DNA of 64,000 nucleotides from a virus: IMG/VR virus record IMGVR_UViG_3300035703_000033, positions 45,616 to 109,615 of that record; one strand, given 5' to 3'. Below the pieces are notes generated by a model. The model was not told where the DNA came from, searched no databases, and was given only the letters and a program-made list of their open reading frames with translations. This document shows, one piece after another, positions 44,380 through 51,193 of this stretch (positions within the stretch are counted from its first letter, which is position 1; each line of letters opens with the position of its first letter). Position numbers and translations under genes: made by a program.

Positions 44380-45164
44380 TATTTGATTACGAAAAAGTTG
44401 TTGTTGCTCCACAAATAGTAATATATAAAAATATATTTAAGCACAGCGCTGAGCTAATCAATTTATTAAATTCTGATAGGGATTCTATAATTTCCCCATG
44501 GTCTTCTTGGTATGAAAACGGATATAGATGTGGCACTTTATTTAAAGATATGGATATTTTAGAGTCAGATCCAGAATCAATAAAAGAAGAAAAAAGATAC
44601 CTAAAAGAATTCTATGATATCTTAGAGTTTATTAAAAAAGATTATTTATTAGAATTTAATAAAGATAATGGCATATGGCCAGACTTTATTTCTGATTGGG
44701 ATCAACTTCTAAATAATAACATAGATTATTATATTGATTTTTTTAGATATGATATTAACAAAATTGATTTATCTGAAAATAAATTATTGATGGAGTATCA
44801 TGTTGATGAAGATGAGTACCTGGCAGAAGGTGAGATTAAGTCTCTTAAAAATGTTGCAACAATAAATATTTATTTAAATAATGAGTATCATGGTGGTGAA
44901 ATTTGCGCCTATGATTCGTTTACAAATAAAAGCTATAGTTACAAAGCTAACCCAGGTGATGCCGTAATTATGCCATCCTGTTCACCATTTTACCATGCTG
45001 TCAAAAAATTTAGTGGAAGCGATAGATATTTTATGAGATCATTTTTTAAATATATTTCAACGTCAACAAGCACAAAATCTGAAATAGAAAAGCAAAAAGA
45101 TGAATATTTAAAAAATAATTTACAAATGCGTAAAGTGGATATAGATGAGATTGAGGTATTTTGA
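44376..45164 (+). CDS. 2OG-Fe(II) dioxygenase, prolyl-4-hydroxylase-like
   Basis: A 262-aa dioxygenase. N-terminal YEKVVVAPQIVIYKNIFKHS matches the entry strand of its paralogues. Iron ligands H-V-D in LMEYHVDEDEYLA (nt 44798-44806), distal His in FYHAVKKF (about 44991), followed by YFMRSFF with the 2OG-binding Arg. Core strand INIYLNNEYHGGEICAYDS. I use ATG 44376, which overlaps the previous stop by 4 nt and retains the conserved start; upstream in-frame codons at 44304 would overlap the zinc-ribbon gene. Isolated from the other dioxygenases, inside the recombination region. Substrate unknown. Confidence 0.85.
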   Translation: MIFDYEKVVVAPQIVIYKNIFKHSAELINLLNSDRDSIISPWSSWYENGYRCGTLFKDMDILESDPESIKEEKRYLKEFYDILEFIKKDYLLEFNKDNGIWPDFISDWDQLLNNNIDYYIDFFRYDINKIDLSENKLLMEYHVDEDEYLAEGEIKSLKNVATINIYLNNEYHGGEICAYDSFTNKSYSYKANPGDAVIMPSCSPFYHAVKKFSGSDRYFMRSFFKYISTSTSTKSEIEKQKDEYLKNNLQMRKVDIDEIEVF

Positions 45165-45166
45165 TA

Positions 45167-45463
45167 ATGTCTGAAAAGAGTGAAGCAATAAGAGATGGCG
45201 CAAGGCAACAAAAAAATTCTGGACGTGGCAAGTACCAAAAGGGTGATGCTATATGGCATAACTTTGTTGTTGACTACAAAGAATCAAATTCATCATTCAC
45301 ATTAAATAAAGATGTTTGGTCTAAAATATGCACAGACACATTTAAGGTTAGTAGAGATATGCATCCAGCGTTAAAACTAATCATTGGGGAAAATTCAAAA
45401 ATAAGGCTTGCTGTTATAGAGTGGTCAATTTTAGAAGATTTATTAGGAGAAAAAAATGTATAA
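45167..45463 (+). CDS. PD-(D/E)XK-like nuclease, possible junction resolvase
   Basis: A 98-aa protein with SGRGKYQKGDAIWHNFVVDY directly followed by KES; the GD-A and DYK arrangement fits a minimal PD-(D/E)XK core in which an acidic residue precedes a D-x-K strand. The tail KISR-like VSRDMHPALKLIIGENSKIR is a further strand pair. Small phage endonucleases of this kind act as Holliday-junction resolvases or recombination nucleases, plausible next to RecA. ATG 45167 preferred over TTG 45161. Family assignment is tentative. Confidence 0.5.
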   Translation: MSEKSEAIRDGARQQKNSGRGKYQKGDAIWHNFVVDYKESNSSFTLNKDVWSKICTDTFKVSRDMHPALKLIIGENSKIRLAVIEWSILEDLLGEKNV

Positions 45464-46148
45464 TATTACAGCATATATTGATGATCCAGTACGTGGGCAT
45501 GCAAAGATTAGACAGCTTAGCCCAAAGCGAGAGTGGATGAATTCTGGTCATTATAATTGCTATCCACTAAATGTAGCAAATAGTGTAGGCTACGGTGTAT
45601 ATTTTGATGAAGATATATCTTTTATATGGGATGGTGTTGCAGAAAATCCACCTAAAGGAATACTTGGATCTAAGTATATATGGGAGGGAAGAAGTAATGG
45701 AGCAGCAAGTTTAGCTACAGGGCTTGTTTTTAAAAGTGATCCAGACGTAAGTCTTATGACTATGCCAATTCCTAATTATTTTAGAAAAGAATTTAATGTC
45801 GTAAGCACTGTTTTATCTACTTCATTTTTTACTGGAGAACTGTCAATAGCATTGCAGATACAGGAAGACTACATAAATAAAGAAATTGTTTTGCCAGCAA
45901 ATACTGACATAGCTTGTATAATTCCAATATCTATTTCTCAATTTAATGAGTCTACTATAAATATTGCAAATCAAAGATACCCATTTGATAGAATTCATGA
46001 TAGAAAAGAATATGTTGATGCGTTACATAAGCACTTCAGAGAAACTGGCAAAAGATTAAGACTTTATAAAAATGGTAAAGATGAAAAGAATAATAAAATA
46101 GGAGATCATGAATTGTCTTCCTTAAAAATGAATGTAAAAGAGGTATAA
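45456..46148 (+). CDS. DUF6065-like protein
   Basis: A 230-aa protein similar in pattern to the DUF6065 family found in phages and marine bacteria: an N-terminal HYNCYPLNVANSVGYGVYF (C-PL-AN-GY), strand ISFIWDG, and the C-terminal VLPANTDIACIIPISISQFN. Members of this family resemble small-molecule hydroxylase-associated or cupin-like proteins, but no function is established. Nothing here shows a catalytic residue set that I can name. It overlaps the preceding gene by 8 nt. Confidence 0.55.
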   Translation: MYNITAYIDDPVRGHAKIRQLSPKREWMNSGHYNCYPLNVANSVGYGVYFDEDISFIWDGVAENPPKGILGSKYIWEGRSNGAASLATGLVFKSDPDVSLMTMPIPNYFRKEFNVVSTVLSTSFFTGELSIALQIQEDYINKEIVLPANTDIACIIPISISQFNESTINIANQRYPFDRIHDRKEYVDALHKHFRETGKRLRLYKNGKDEKNNKIGDHELSSLKMNVKEV

Positions 46149-46151
46149 ATA

Positions 46152-46307
46152 ATGCGTGAAGTTTTTCTTACAACATTAACTGGTGCAGGTGTCGGTGCAA
46201 TTTTTGCACTGTTTAAGCTTCCAGTTCCAGCTCCTCCAGTATTTGCAGGAGTTATGGGTATTGTTGGTTTATGGATCGGATATGGATTGATTGGAAAACT
46301 AGTATAA
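46152..46307 (+). CDS. XapX-domain small membrane protein (51 aa)
   Basis: A 51-residue hydrophobic protein with the XapX (DUF1427-like) signature: TTLTGAGVGAIFALFKLPVP followed by APPVFAGVMGIVGLWIGYGL, two short membrane helices around a Pro-rich turn. XapX proteins are small bacterial membrane proteins of unknown function; one copy in phage is unusual. The TAA shares a base with the ATG of the next mini-gene. Confidence 0.75.
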   Translation: MREVFLTTLTGAGVGAIFALFKLPVPAPPVFAGVMGIVGLWIGYGLIGKLV

Positions 46308-46405
46308 TGCTACAATTCCTATCAGGCGTTTTACTTGGCTTTATTATTGGATACCCGCTAGGCCTTTGGGCTATTGATTACACTAGGAAGCATAATGAGC
46401 GATAA
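46307..46405 (+). CDS. mini membrane protein (32 aa)
   Basis: A 32-residue ORF beginning at the stop of the XapX gene (TAATG overlap) with one hydrophobic helix (LQFLSGVLLGFIIGYPLGLW) and a basic tail. It may pair with the XapX protein in the membrane. Overlaps the next gene by 11 nt. Short, so support is by exact coupling and hydrophobic pattern. Confidence 0.5.
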   Translation: MLQFLSGVLLGFIIGYPLGLWAIDYTRKHNER

Positions 46406-46730
46406 GAGCAGTTTAGAATTAATTAGTGACATTACAGAGTTTAATGATCTTCATGAATTCATGAAAGACGATCAGCTAGACAGAGCATTGGCTATTGTTG
46501 TAAAGTTGATGATGAATCCAGATGTGCCAGCAGCAAAGGCACCACAGCTTATTATTGAGCTTCAAGCAATGTCTACAAAGTTTTCTATGCTTGCAGCAGT
46601 CTACTCTACAATAGCAAAAGATAAAGCAGGAACGGTAAATAATAATAAAAAGAATGTATATTATTCAGCAAAGGAGTCAATAGATAAACTTGTAGACGCA
46701 CTCAAGTATATCGTTCGTTATAATGGGTAG
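46395..46730 (+). CDS. hypothetical helical protein
   Basis: A 111-aa helical protein (SSLELISDITEFNDLHEFMK, DRALAIVVKLMMNPDVPAAK, APQLIIELQAMSTKFSMLAA). ATG 46395 follows AGGAAG at a good distance; an in-frame TTG at 46374 is less likely. No motif recognised. It is directly upstream of, and overlaps by 8 nt, the Cas4/RecB-like exonuclease gene, so it may be a partner of it. Confidence 0.65.
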   Translation: MSDKSSLELISDITEFNDLHEFMKDDQLDRALAIVVKLMMNPDVPAAKAPQLIIELQAMSTKFSMLAAVYSTIAKDKAGTVNNNKKNVYYSAKESIDKLVDALKYIVRYNG

Positions 46731-47490
46731 AGATATTGTAAATAATTTAAAGTTTAAAAAAACTGTTGGAAACTTCGACACGGCAGTTTTTTCTAAGATG
46801 TTGGACGATGCCTATCTGTCTACAAAAAGAGCTGATGACGTAAGAACAAAAAATAGTTTTAGCCCAAGTAGTTTTGGTTACGGATATGGTAATTGTCCAA
46901 GATATTGGTACATGGCTTTTTCTGGCGCTATGTTTATAGATAATAATGACTCAATTGCAATTGCTAATATGTCTCAGGGCACACAGGCTCATGAAAGACT
47001 ACAGGACATTATTAAAAAAACTGGAACTCTTAAGTATGAAGAGTTAGAGATAACTAATGAGTATCCGCCAATTAGAGGTTTTATAGATCTAGTTTTAGAA
47101 TGGAATAACCAAGAGGTAATTGGAGAAATAAAGACTGCTAAGCAGGAAGTTTGGGATACAAAGCAGGCCGAAATGGAGCCTTCAGCAAACCATTTGCTTC
47201 AACTTTTAACTTATATGAAATTAAGAAAAGCTTCTGAAGGGTTTTTGATGTATGAAAATAAAAATACCCAAGAACTTTTACTTATACCTGTTAATATGAA
47301 TGAAAAAAACAAAGCAAAGATAGACGGTTTATTTATATGGCTACAAGAGGTATATGACAACTATAGGGATGGTGGTCTTCCATTAAGACCATTTAAAAAA
47401 ACATCATCAGCCTGTAAGTATTGTCCAATAAAAAAAGACTGCTGGAGTGCTGAAATTGGAGAGGTTCAAATTGAACCTTATGAGGTTTAA
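46723..47490 (+). CDS. Cas4/RecB-like exonuclease with Fe-S cysteines
   Basis: A 255-aa PD-(D/E)XK nuclease. A first Cys stands in GNCPRYWYMAFSG (near residue 58); the catalytic core has GFIDLVLEWNNQEVIGEIKT (D...E-x-K, residues about 118-137), and three more Cys occur in SACKYCPIKKDCW (about 230-241). This 1+3 cysteine arrangement is the iron-sulfur binding set of Cas4, AddB and phage exonucleases. It would resect DNA ends for recombination with RecA or degrade host DNA. No CRISPR genes are near it, so a CRISPR role is unlikely. Confidence 0.85.
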   Translation: MGRDIVNNLKFKKTVGNFDTAVFSKMLDDAYLSTKRADDVRTKNSFSPSSFGYGYGNCPRYWYMAFSGAMFIDNNDSIAIANMSQGTQAHERLQDIIKKTGTLKYEELEITNEYPPIRGFIDLVLEWNNQEVIGEIKTAKQEVWDTKQAEMEPSANHLLQLLTYMKLRKASEGFLMYENKNTQELLLIPVNMNEKNKAKIDGLFIWLQEVYDNYRDGGLPLRPFKKTSSACKYCPIKKDCWSAEIGEVQIEPYEV

Positions 47491-47492
47491 TA

Positions 47493-47777
47493 GTGATTTG
47501 TTTTAACTCTGATTGTGCAAAAGAATTTAATGCAAAAACACATAATCAAAAGTATTGCTCAGACGACTGTTGCAGAATTGCAACTAATAAAAAGATTATG
47601 GAAAAATATTATGAAAAAAAGGCTATTAAAAATGGTGCAAAAAGATTATGCAAACAATGTAAGGCTAGTCTAAGTAGATATAATACAGAGATGATTTGTT
47701 CTTTATGCCTAAAGAGCAGTAATGCAAAACATAATAAAAAAATTATGGAGGCCCTAAATGACCCTAGCATCTCTTAA
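47493..47777 (+). CDS. small double zinc-ribbon protein
   Basis: A 94-aa Cys-rich protein: ICFNSDCAKEFNAKTHNQKYC with SDDCC gives a first zinc knuckle, and LCKQCKASLSRYNTEMICSL followed by C gives a second. The basic region between (IATNKKIMEKYYEKKAIKNG) could bind nucleic acid. GTG start two bases after the nuclease gene. Similar small zinc proteins occur in actinophage recombination clusters; exact role unknown. Confidence 0.7.
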   Translation: MICFNSDCAKEFNAKTHNQKYCSDDCCRIATNKKIMEKYYEKKAIKNGAKRLCKQCKASLSRYNTEMICSLCLKSSNAKHNKKIMEALNDPSIS

Positions 47778-48324
47778 AAAGGTTAATGCGTCTAAAGTCT
47801 TAGGAATAGATGCATCTACAAATTCTTTTGCATTTTCTTTAATTGAAAATAATAAACCAACAAAGTGGGGCAAGGTTGAATTTTCTGGCGCTGATATTTA
47901 TGAGAAAATATATGATGCAAAAATTAAAACAAAGGCTATGCTAAAAGAATTATCTTGCGATTATATTGCAATTGAGGGTGCAGTGCTTGTCAGATCACCA
48001 GATGCTGTGATAAAATTGTCATATGTTTATGGAGTTGTTATTTCAGAGCTTATGTCTACTGGCGCCAGTGTTATCGCTATTTCTCCTACTGCTTGGCAGG
48101 CATTTATTGGCAATAAAAATCCGACAAAAGATGAAAAATCTGCTTTAAAAGCTGCATACCCAGGTTACGCAGAATCTTGGTATAAAAATAAAATGAGAAA
48201 TATAAGAAAGCAAAGAACAGCTGATTATTTTAACAATAAGTACGGCTTAAAGATAGAAGATTTCGATGTGGCTGACTCGATGGGTATAGCCTATTATGCT
48301 AATGAGGTATTAACAAAAAGATGA
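47758..48324 (+). CDS. RuvC-like Holliday junction resolvase
   Basis: A 188-aa RNase H-fold nuclease. Acidic catalytic residues are visible at the expected sites: GIDASTNSFAFSLIE (first Asp), YIAIEGAVLVRSPDAVIKLS (Glu), and EDFDVADSMGIAYYA near the C-terminus (Asp pair). The pattern and length match phage RuvC-like resolvases, which resolve branched DNA before packaging. Starts within the zinc-ribbon gene and its end overlaps the kinase-fusion gene by 4 nt. Confidence 0.88.
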   Translation: MTLASLKKVNASKVLGIDASTNSFAFSLIENNKPTKWGKVEFSGADIYEKIYDAKIKTKAMLKELSCDYIAIEGAVLVRSPDAVIKLSYVYGVVISELMSTGASVIAISPTAWQAFIGNKNPTKDEKSALKAAYPGYAESWYKNKMRNIRKQRTADYFNNKYGLKIEDFDVADSMGIAYYANEVLTKR

Positions 48325-49079
48325 TTATTCAAATTATAGGACTTCCTGGGTCTGGCAAAACAGAGCTAGCAAAGGCTTTAAAGGAACGCATAAATGCAAT
48401 TCATCTTAATGCAGATGAGGTACGCTCTACAGTTAATTCAGATCTTGGTTTTACAAAGGAAGACAGAATAGAGCAGGCCAGACGTATGGGAGAAATGGCT
48501 AGGCTTATATCAAAGCAAGGTGTTGCCCCAGTAATTGTAGATTTTGTGTGCCCAACAAAAGAAACAAGAGAGGCTTTTGGATTCGCTAACTTAGTTATTT
48601 GGGTGGATAGAATTAAAGAAGGTAGATTTGAAGATACTAATAAGATGTGGGAAGATCCAGATCATTTTGATATTAGAATTCTAGATGGCTACACAGTAAA
48701 GCAAGAGGTAGACACAGTAATACAGGCTGGAGGTCTATTCGACTGGTCCTCTCCAACAACATTGCAGTTGGGAAGATATCAGCCATGGCATGAAGGTCAT
48801 CAGGCATTAAAGGACGAGGCTCATAAAAGAACTGATCAGGTTTTAGTTGGAGTTAGAAATACATACGGTACTTCAGAAAAAGATCCAATGACTTATTCAG
48901 AAGTAAGACACTATATTGAAAAGGATAATTTTTATAAAAATACCATTATATTAAGATTGCCTAATATTACAAACATTGTTTACGGTAGAGATGTTGGCTA
49001 TAAGATTGAGCAAGTAGATTTGGGGGCTGAAATTCATGCTATTAGTGCTACTCAAAAGCGTAAAGAAATGGGTATATAG
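48321..49079 (+). CDS. bifunctional P-loop kinase/nucleotidyltransferase
   Basis: A 252-aa fusion. Residues 1-130 form an APS-kinase-like or polynucleotide-kinase-like P-loop domain: Walker A IGLPGSGKTELAKA, DEVRSTVNSDLGFTKEDRIE, and VIVDFVCPTKETREAFG. Residues about 145-252 form a nicotinamide/cytidylyl-type nucleotidyltransferase: LGRYQPWHEGHQALKDEAHK (HEGH in place of HxGH) and the C-terminal ISATQKRKEM that replaces the ISSTxIR motif. Domains suggest a cofactor or sugar-nucleotide activation pathway (for example NAD+ salvage). The end is complete here. Overlaps RuvC gene by 4 nt. Confidence 0.85.
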   Translation: MIIQIIGLPGSGKTELAKALKERINAIHLNADEVRSTVNSDLGFTKEDRIEQARRMGEMARLISKQGVAPVIVDFVCPTKETREAFGFANLVIWVDRIKEGRFEDTNKMWEDPDHFDIRILDGYTVKQEVDTVIQAGGLFDWSSPTTLQLGRYQPWHEGHQALKDEAHKRTDQVLVGVRNTYGTSEKDPMTYSEVRHYIEKDNFYKNTIILRLPNITNIVYGRDVGYKIEQVDLGAEIHAISATQKRKEMGI

Positions 49080-49167
49080 TTTTATTTTTGACAACAAGAT
49101 TGCAGATGCAGAAGCAAGACTATATTCTGAATGGTTTAAGGAAGATAAAAGTGACAAAGGTATCTAA
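49045..49167 (+). CDS. candidate small protein (40 aa)
   Basis: An open frame from GTG 49045, overlapping the kinase-fusion 3' end in another frame and the beginning of the DUF2061 gene, encodes VYSFIFDNKIADAEARLYSE followed by WFKEDKSDKGI. The helical acidic pattern looks protein-like and fills an otherwise non-coding 71-nt gap. No ribosome-binding site is clear, so support is weak. Confidence 0.3.
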   Translation: MLLKSVKKWVYSFIFDNKIADAEARLYSEWFKEDKSDKGI

Positions 49168-49357
49168 GAAAAGATCATTTGCTAAGTCTTTAACATGGAG
49201 AGTTATTGCATTAATAACAACTTTTATTACATTGTATGCTTTAAGTAAAGATATTAATATGGCTACAATGGCAACAGTTATAACTAATTTAGTTAATTTT
49301 GTTTGCTACTACTACCATGAAAGAGTATGGAATTCGGTATCTTGGGGTAAAGAATGA
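49151..49357 (+). CDS. DUF2061 membrane protein (copy 1)
   Basis: A small membrane protein of the DUF2061 family: KKRSFAKSLTWRVIALITTF, then ITNLVNFVCYYYHERVWNSV and SWG at the end. Two hydrophobic helices with the conserved YYxHERxWN signature. GTG 49151 is preferred because AAGGAAG lies 6 nt upstream and the family normally begins with a short K-rich segment; a TTG at 49088 would add an atypical N-terminus. Function of the family is unknown. It is followed by a second copy, overlapping by 4 nt. Confidence 0.75.
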   Translation: MTKVSKKRSFAKSLTWRVIALITTFITLYALSKDINMATMATVITNLVNFVCYYYHERVWNSVSWGKE

Positions 49358-49575
49358 AAGTAACAAAAGCAAGATCATTTGCTAAGGCATTAAGTTATCG
49401 AATATGGGGAACACTGTCTTCTTTCATTGTTGCATATATATTAACAGGTAATGCAACATTATCAGGGGCTATTGCATTTTGGGAAACTGTAGTTAAAGTA
49501 TTTATATATTATGCACATGAACGTGGATGGAACTATATAAAGTGGGGTAGAATAAATGAAACTATATCAAAGTAA
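49354..49575 (+). CDS. DUF2061 membrane protein (copy 2)
   Basis: A 73-aa DUF2061 protein: MKVTKARSFAKALSYRIWGT, ILTGNATLSGAIAFWETVVK, FIYYAHERGWNYIKWG. It shares the RSFAK start and Y-Y-x-HER-x-WN end with the preceding gene but differs in its helices, so the two are diverged paralogues that may heterodimerise in the membrane. ATG overlaps the first copy by 4 nt (ATGA). Confidence 0.85.
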   Translation: MKVTKARSFAKALSYRIWGTLSSFIVAYILTGNATLSGAIAFWETVVKVFIYYAHERGWNYIKWGRINETISK

Positions 49576-49699
49576 AGATTGGCTTCGCAGAAGATATGTA
49601 TTGCAAAGAAAAACTGTAACAGAAATTGCTGCTGAATGCCAGGTTTCAGCAATGACAATACAAAGGTACCTGGAGAAATTTGGATTACTTAGAAAATGA
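49556..49699 (+). CDS. helix-turn-helix mini-protein (47 aa)
   Basis: A 47-residue protein that is almost only a helix-turn-helix: YVLQRKTVTEIAAECQVSAM followed by TIQRYLEKFGLLRK, like the DNA-binding end of resolvases or sigma-4-type domains. It overlaps both neighbours (20 nt and 4 nt), as typical for this genome. Candidate transcription regulator of the phage or host. Confidence 0.7.
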   Translation: MKLYQSKDWLRRRYVLQRKTVTEIAAECQVSAMTIQRYLEKFGLLRK

Positions 49700-50298
49700 T
49701 TAAAACAATTTTTATCATAGGAGAGTCTCAGATAGCCTACATGTCTGGCGGAGTTATACACTCTGGTCCACCAAAAGCATTAGAGTATGGTTCTTATTCA
49801 AGAGAGAAGAATGGATACAACATAGTATTTCTATGGCAGCACAGTAGAACAGCATTTAAGGTAGATTTTAATTACCTAGAAGATTTATTTAAAGATCATT
49901 TAGATAAATTAAATGAGGATGCCGTTATAGTCTCTGAATTTGGTGGAATGGATGCAGCTCTAGGACAATATCAAAAGCATAATAATATGTCTCAAATTAT
50001 GACAAAATATACTTCAGAGTGTATTAAATTTGCAAATAAATATAATACTAATTTAGTATTTATGGCACCTTGGTGGCAGGTAGATGATGATAATGCTTAT
50101 AAGCTGTGGTTTGATATTACAGATTTATTAAAAGATATATCTAAGAGCAACCTATTGCCAGAACCCATAGAAATTATGTATAATGTGGTTCAAAGGCAAT
50201 ATCCAGTATTAGACGAGTGGAAGCATCATACTCCAGAGGACTCTGAGAGAATAGTAGAATATACTATATCACAAATAGAAAAGATATATAATGCTTAA
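49696..50298 (+). CDS. SGNH-like hydrolase
   Basis: A 200-aa protein with the beginnings of an SGNH/GDSL fold: TIFIIGESQIAYMSGG (GES replacing GDS), VIVSEFGGMDAALGQYQ (the G and N/D positions), a parallel strand LVFMAPWW and a C-terminal DEWKHHTPEDSERI segment that can hold the catalytic Asp-x-x-His. Such enzymes are esterases or O-acetyl transferases/esterases of glycans or lipids. Ser of the nucleophile motif is present, so activity is plausible. Related SGNH-like genes occur at 54.97 kb and 58.28 kb. Confidence 0.6.
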   Translation: MIKTIFIIGESQIAYMSGGVIHSGPPKALEYGSYSREKNGYNIVFLWQHSRTAFKVDFNYLEDLFKDHLDKLNEDAVIVSEFGGMDAALGQYQKHNNMSQIMTKYTSECIKFANKYNTNLVFMAPWWQVDDDNAYKLWFDITDLLKDISKSNLLPEPIEIMYNVVQRQYPVLDEWKHHTPEDSERIVEYTISQIEKIYNA

Positions 50299-50620
50299 TC
50301 CAGTATTTCCAGATTCAAAAGACTTTAATTGTCAAGATTTATATTTGCTTACAGTCGGTACAGAGGCAGGAAAAGAAATTCTAGAAACCTGCCATGAAAT
50401 TGCACATATGCTTGTAAAGAAAAATATTGCCTATGGAAACTCAGCCTTAGATCCTGTACGTATATTTTCAAAGGCTGGACCAAGGGAGCAATTACATGTC
50501 CGCATTGATGATAAATTAAATAGATTAATGAAGGGTACAGATTATCCAGGGGACAACGATATTGACGATTTAATTGGCTATTTAGTTTTATTAAAGATTG
50601 CCAAGTCTAAATCCATTTGA
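50291..50620 (+). CDS. DUF1599/nucleotide-modification-associated protein
   Basis: A 109-aa helical protein: LETCHEIAHMLVKKNIAYGN, VRIFSKAGPREQLHVRIDDK, LNRLMKGTDYPGDNDIDDLI and GYLVLLKIAK. This pattern matches the DUF1599 family (nucleotide modification-associated domain 1), related to MazG-like folds, with acidic residues that could bind metal and nucleotide. It overlaps the SGNH gene by 8 nt and is the last gene before the terminase promoter. Confidence 0.75.
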   Translation: MLNPVFPDSKDFNCQDLYLLTVGTEAGKEILETCHEIAHMLVKKNIAYGNSALDPVRIFSKAGPREQLHVRIDDKLNRLMKGTDYPGDNDIDDLIGYLVLLKIAKSKSI

Positions 50621-50645
50621 TTTTTTAGTCAACTAGGAATATAAT
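50617..50645 (+). promoter_or_regulatory. promoter of the terminase operon, likely leaderless start
   Basis: TTGATT (50617-50622), 17-bp spacer, perfect TATAAT (50640-50645). The ATG at 50654 lies 8 nt further with no Shine-Dalgarno sequence. Confidence 0.7.
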
Positions 50646-50653
50646 ACATATAT

Positions 50654-51193
50654 ATGGAAATTGAATTAGCTGATCATTATGATCGAATGAATAAAGTTGT
50701 AGAAGAGCTTTTGAAGGGTAATAGTCCAACCCAGATTGCCTCTATAACGGGTTTTAAGCGGGCAGATGTTGTCGGATATATAGACGAGTGGAAACAGGTC
50801 GTTAGAAGCGATTCTGGGGCTCGTGAGAGGGCAAAAGAAGCCGTATCTGGGGCAGACCAACACTATGCAATGCTCATTAAAGAAGCCTGGAAGACAGTAG
50901 AGGACGCAGATACTCAGGGGCAATTAAACGTTAAGGCTACTGCATTGAAGCTAATTGCAGATATTGAAGGTAAAAGAATTGGAATGCTGCAAGAGGTTGG
51001 TCTTTTAGATAATGCAGAATTGGCTACACAGTTAGCAGAAACAGAACATAAGCAGGATATACTTGTAAAAATCTTAAAAGAGGTTACTGCTACATGTCCT
51101 AAGTGCAAGCTTGAAGTTGCCAAAAGACTTTCTCAAATTACTGGAGTAGTAGAGCCAGTTGTATTAGAGGCAGAGCAGGTCAGTGGATCTTAA
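50654..51193 (+). CDS. terS: terminase small subunit
   Basis: A 179-aa protein immediately upstream of TerL. The N-terminus contains a helix-turn-helix segment (MNKVVEELLKGNSPTQIASI, TGFKRADVVGYIDEW) for DNA recognition; the middle is helical (YAMLIKEAWKTVEDADTQGQ, LNVKATALKLIADIEGKRIG) for oligomerisation; the C-terminal part has a CPKC pair. This fits a small terminase that selects phage DNA for packaging. Its end overlaps the GTG start of TerL by 11 nt. Confidence 0.75.
   Translation: MEIELADHYDRMNKVVEELLKGNSPTQIASITGFKRADVVGYIDEWKQVVRSDSGARERAKEAVSGADQHYAMLIKEAWKTVEDADTQGQLNVKATALKLIADIEGKRIGMLQEVGLLDNAELATQLAETEHKQDILVKILKEVTATCPKCKLEVAKRLSQITGVVEPVVLEAEQVSGS

Noticed and set aside
46723-47490. 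Cas4-like gene as a sign of CRISPR
   Set aside because: No cas1/cas2 genes and no repeat-spacer array were seen; phage Cas4-like exonucleases are common without CRISPR.
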